Shown in pieces: positions 5,192 to 5,538 of a stretch of DNA of 5,538 nucleotides. Origin of the DNA: a bacterium (GTDB lineage Archaea > Thermoplasmatota > Thermoplasmata > Lutacidiplasmatales > UBA184); the NCBI GenBank assembly GCA_021832495.1, contig JAKBKR010000156.1, positions 1 through 5,538 of the forward strand. The letters are read 5' to 3'. Position numbers and translations under genes: made by a program. Each line of letters begins with the position of its first letter. Positions within the stretch are counted from its first letter, which is position 1. Under the pieces are notes generated by a model. That model saw nothing but the letters and a program-made list of their open reading frames with translations. It was not told where the DNA came from and made no database searches.

Positions 5192-5538
5192 ATGGCAGAG
5201 GGCTTCCGTCACATCACCATCGCCCTGGATGGATCCGCGCATAGCGATCACGCCTTGGACGTGGCGCTGGAACTCTGCAAGAGGTATGAGGCCAAACTGA
5301 CGCTGGTCACTGTGGCGCCGCTTCCGCTCGTCCTCTCCCCCCCCGAACCCTGGGTCCCGCCCCAGGTCACGGATATCGAAGCGGGACGCTACCGGGACAT
5401 CCTGGACCGGGCCCAGAGGCGTTGTATCCAAGCGGGTGTGAACCCCGCCCAGGCCATCTGCCTCGAGGGACACGTGGCCGACGAACTGCTCACGTACCTC
5501 GAGAAGTCCCCCACCGACCTGTTAGTGGTGGGCTCCCG
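5192..5538 (+). CDS. Universal stress protein (UspA family), 3' end cut by the window
   Basis: The first 115 residues of a UspA-family protein, a cytoplasmic nucleotide-binding alpha/beta protein that often dimerises and accompanies stress survival. It opens with FRHITIALDGSAHSDHALDVALELCKR, containing the first strand, the ALDGS turn that contacts ATP and helix 1. KLTLVTVAPLP is strand 2, and the end is the EGHVADELLTYLEKSPTDLLVVGS strand-helix-strand. The G-rich ATP-binding loop (GxxGx9G[S/T]) should begin right after the window edge, so ATP binding cannot be judged. The ATG at 5192 is chosen; a GTG at 5186, two codons upstream, is also in frame but lies in a hairpin arm. It is co-directional with sodN, 85 bases downstream, and may be transcribed with it. 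A stress role beside a superoxide dismutase is reasonable but inferred. Confidence 0.92.
   Translation, partial: MAEGFRHITIALDGSAHSDHALDVALELCKRYEAKLTLVTVAPLPLVLSPPEPWVPPQVTDIEAGRYRDILDRAQRRCIQAGVNPAQAICLEGHVADELLTYLEKSPTDLLVVGS

Noticed and set aside
4588..5193. Long minus-strand ORF opposite sodN
   Set aside because: It is a mirror of the strong sodN codon pattern, rich in Leu, Gly and Arg, with no recognisable motif.
1..5538. CRISPR array, direct-repeat array, complete insertion sequence or replication origin
   Set aside because: No regularly spaced direct repeats, no paired terminal repeats around a full transposase and no A/T-rich origin-like cluster were seen.

Overview
The window is GC-rich accessory DNA, most likely archaeal. 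The reasons are an archaeal-style Fic protein, a nickel superoxide dismutase with its own maturation protease, an IS66-like transposase tail of a type I associate with Thermoplasmatota, and A/T-rich boxes about 25 bases upstream of plausible starts, as expected for TATA boxes serving leaderless or short-leader mRNAs. I infer a GC-rich Thermoplasmatota-like archaeon from family resemblance only. No rRNA or tRNA is present to confirm it.

Layout from left to right. A complete RNase H-fold gene (84-533, +) is followed by about 1.2 kb of decayed DNA. That stretch holds an unidentified coding-like remnant on the minus strand (about 833-1069) and the N-terminal half of an aminoglycoside-phosphotransferase (APH) family gene (about 1198-1745, +), which carries a frameshift and an in-frame TAG. 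The APH relic ends abruptly where an intact class II Fic gene (1708-2688, -) begins its 3' end, so the last Fic codons lie on the antisense strand of the relic. The fic promoter region carries a perfect 12-bp inverted repeat that brackets the TATA-like box. After about 310 bases with no convincing gene comes a PAP2-superfamily membrane protein (3062-3628 or 3736, -), then a truncated IS66-like transposase tail (about 3780-4050, -).

The right third is a superoxide-defence module. sodN (nickel superoxide dismutase, 4579-5106, +) and sodX (its S26-type maturation peptidase, 4137-4532, -) are divergent across a 46-bp spacer. SodX is expected to remove the 26-residue SodN leader to expose the His-Cys nickel hook. 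A universal stress protein gene (5192 to the window edge, +) follows in the sodN direction after an 85-bp gap holding three GC-rich hairpins.

The working genes here are RNase H, Fic, PAP2, SodN/SodX and USP. The DNA between them reads as a graveyard of inserted and broken genes. I see no CRISPR array, no complete mobile element and no obviously new multi-gene system. The most distinctive points are the palindromic fic promoter, the fic/APH junction and the compact divergent sodN-sodX control region.
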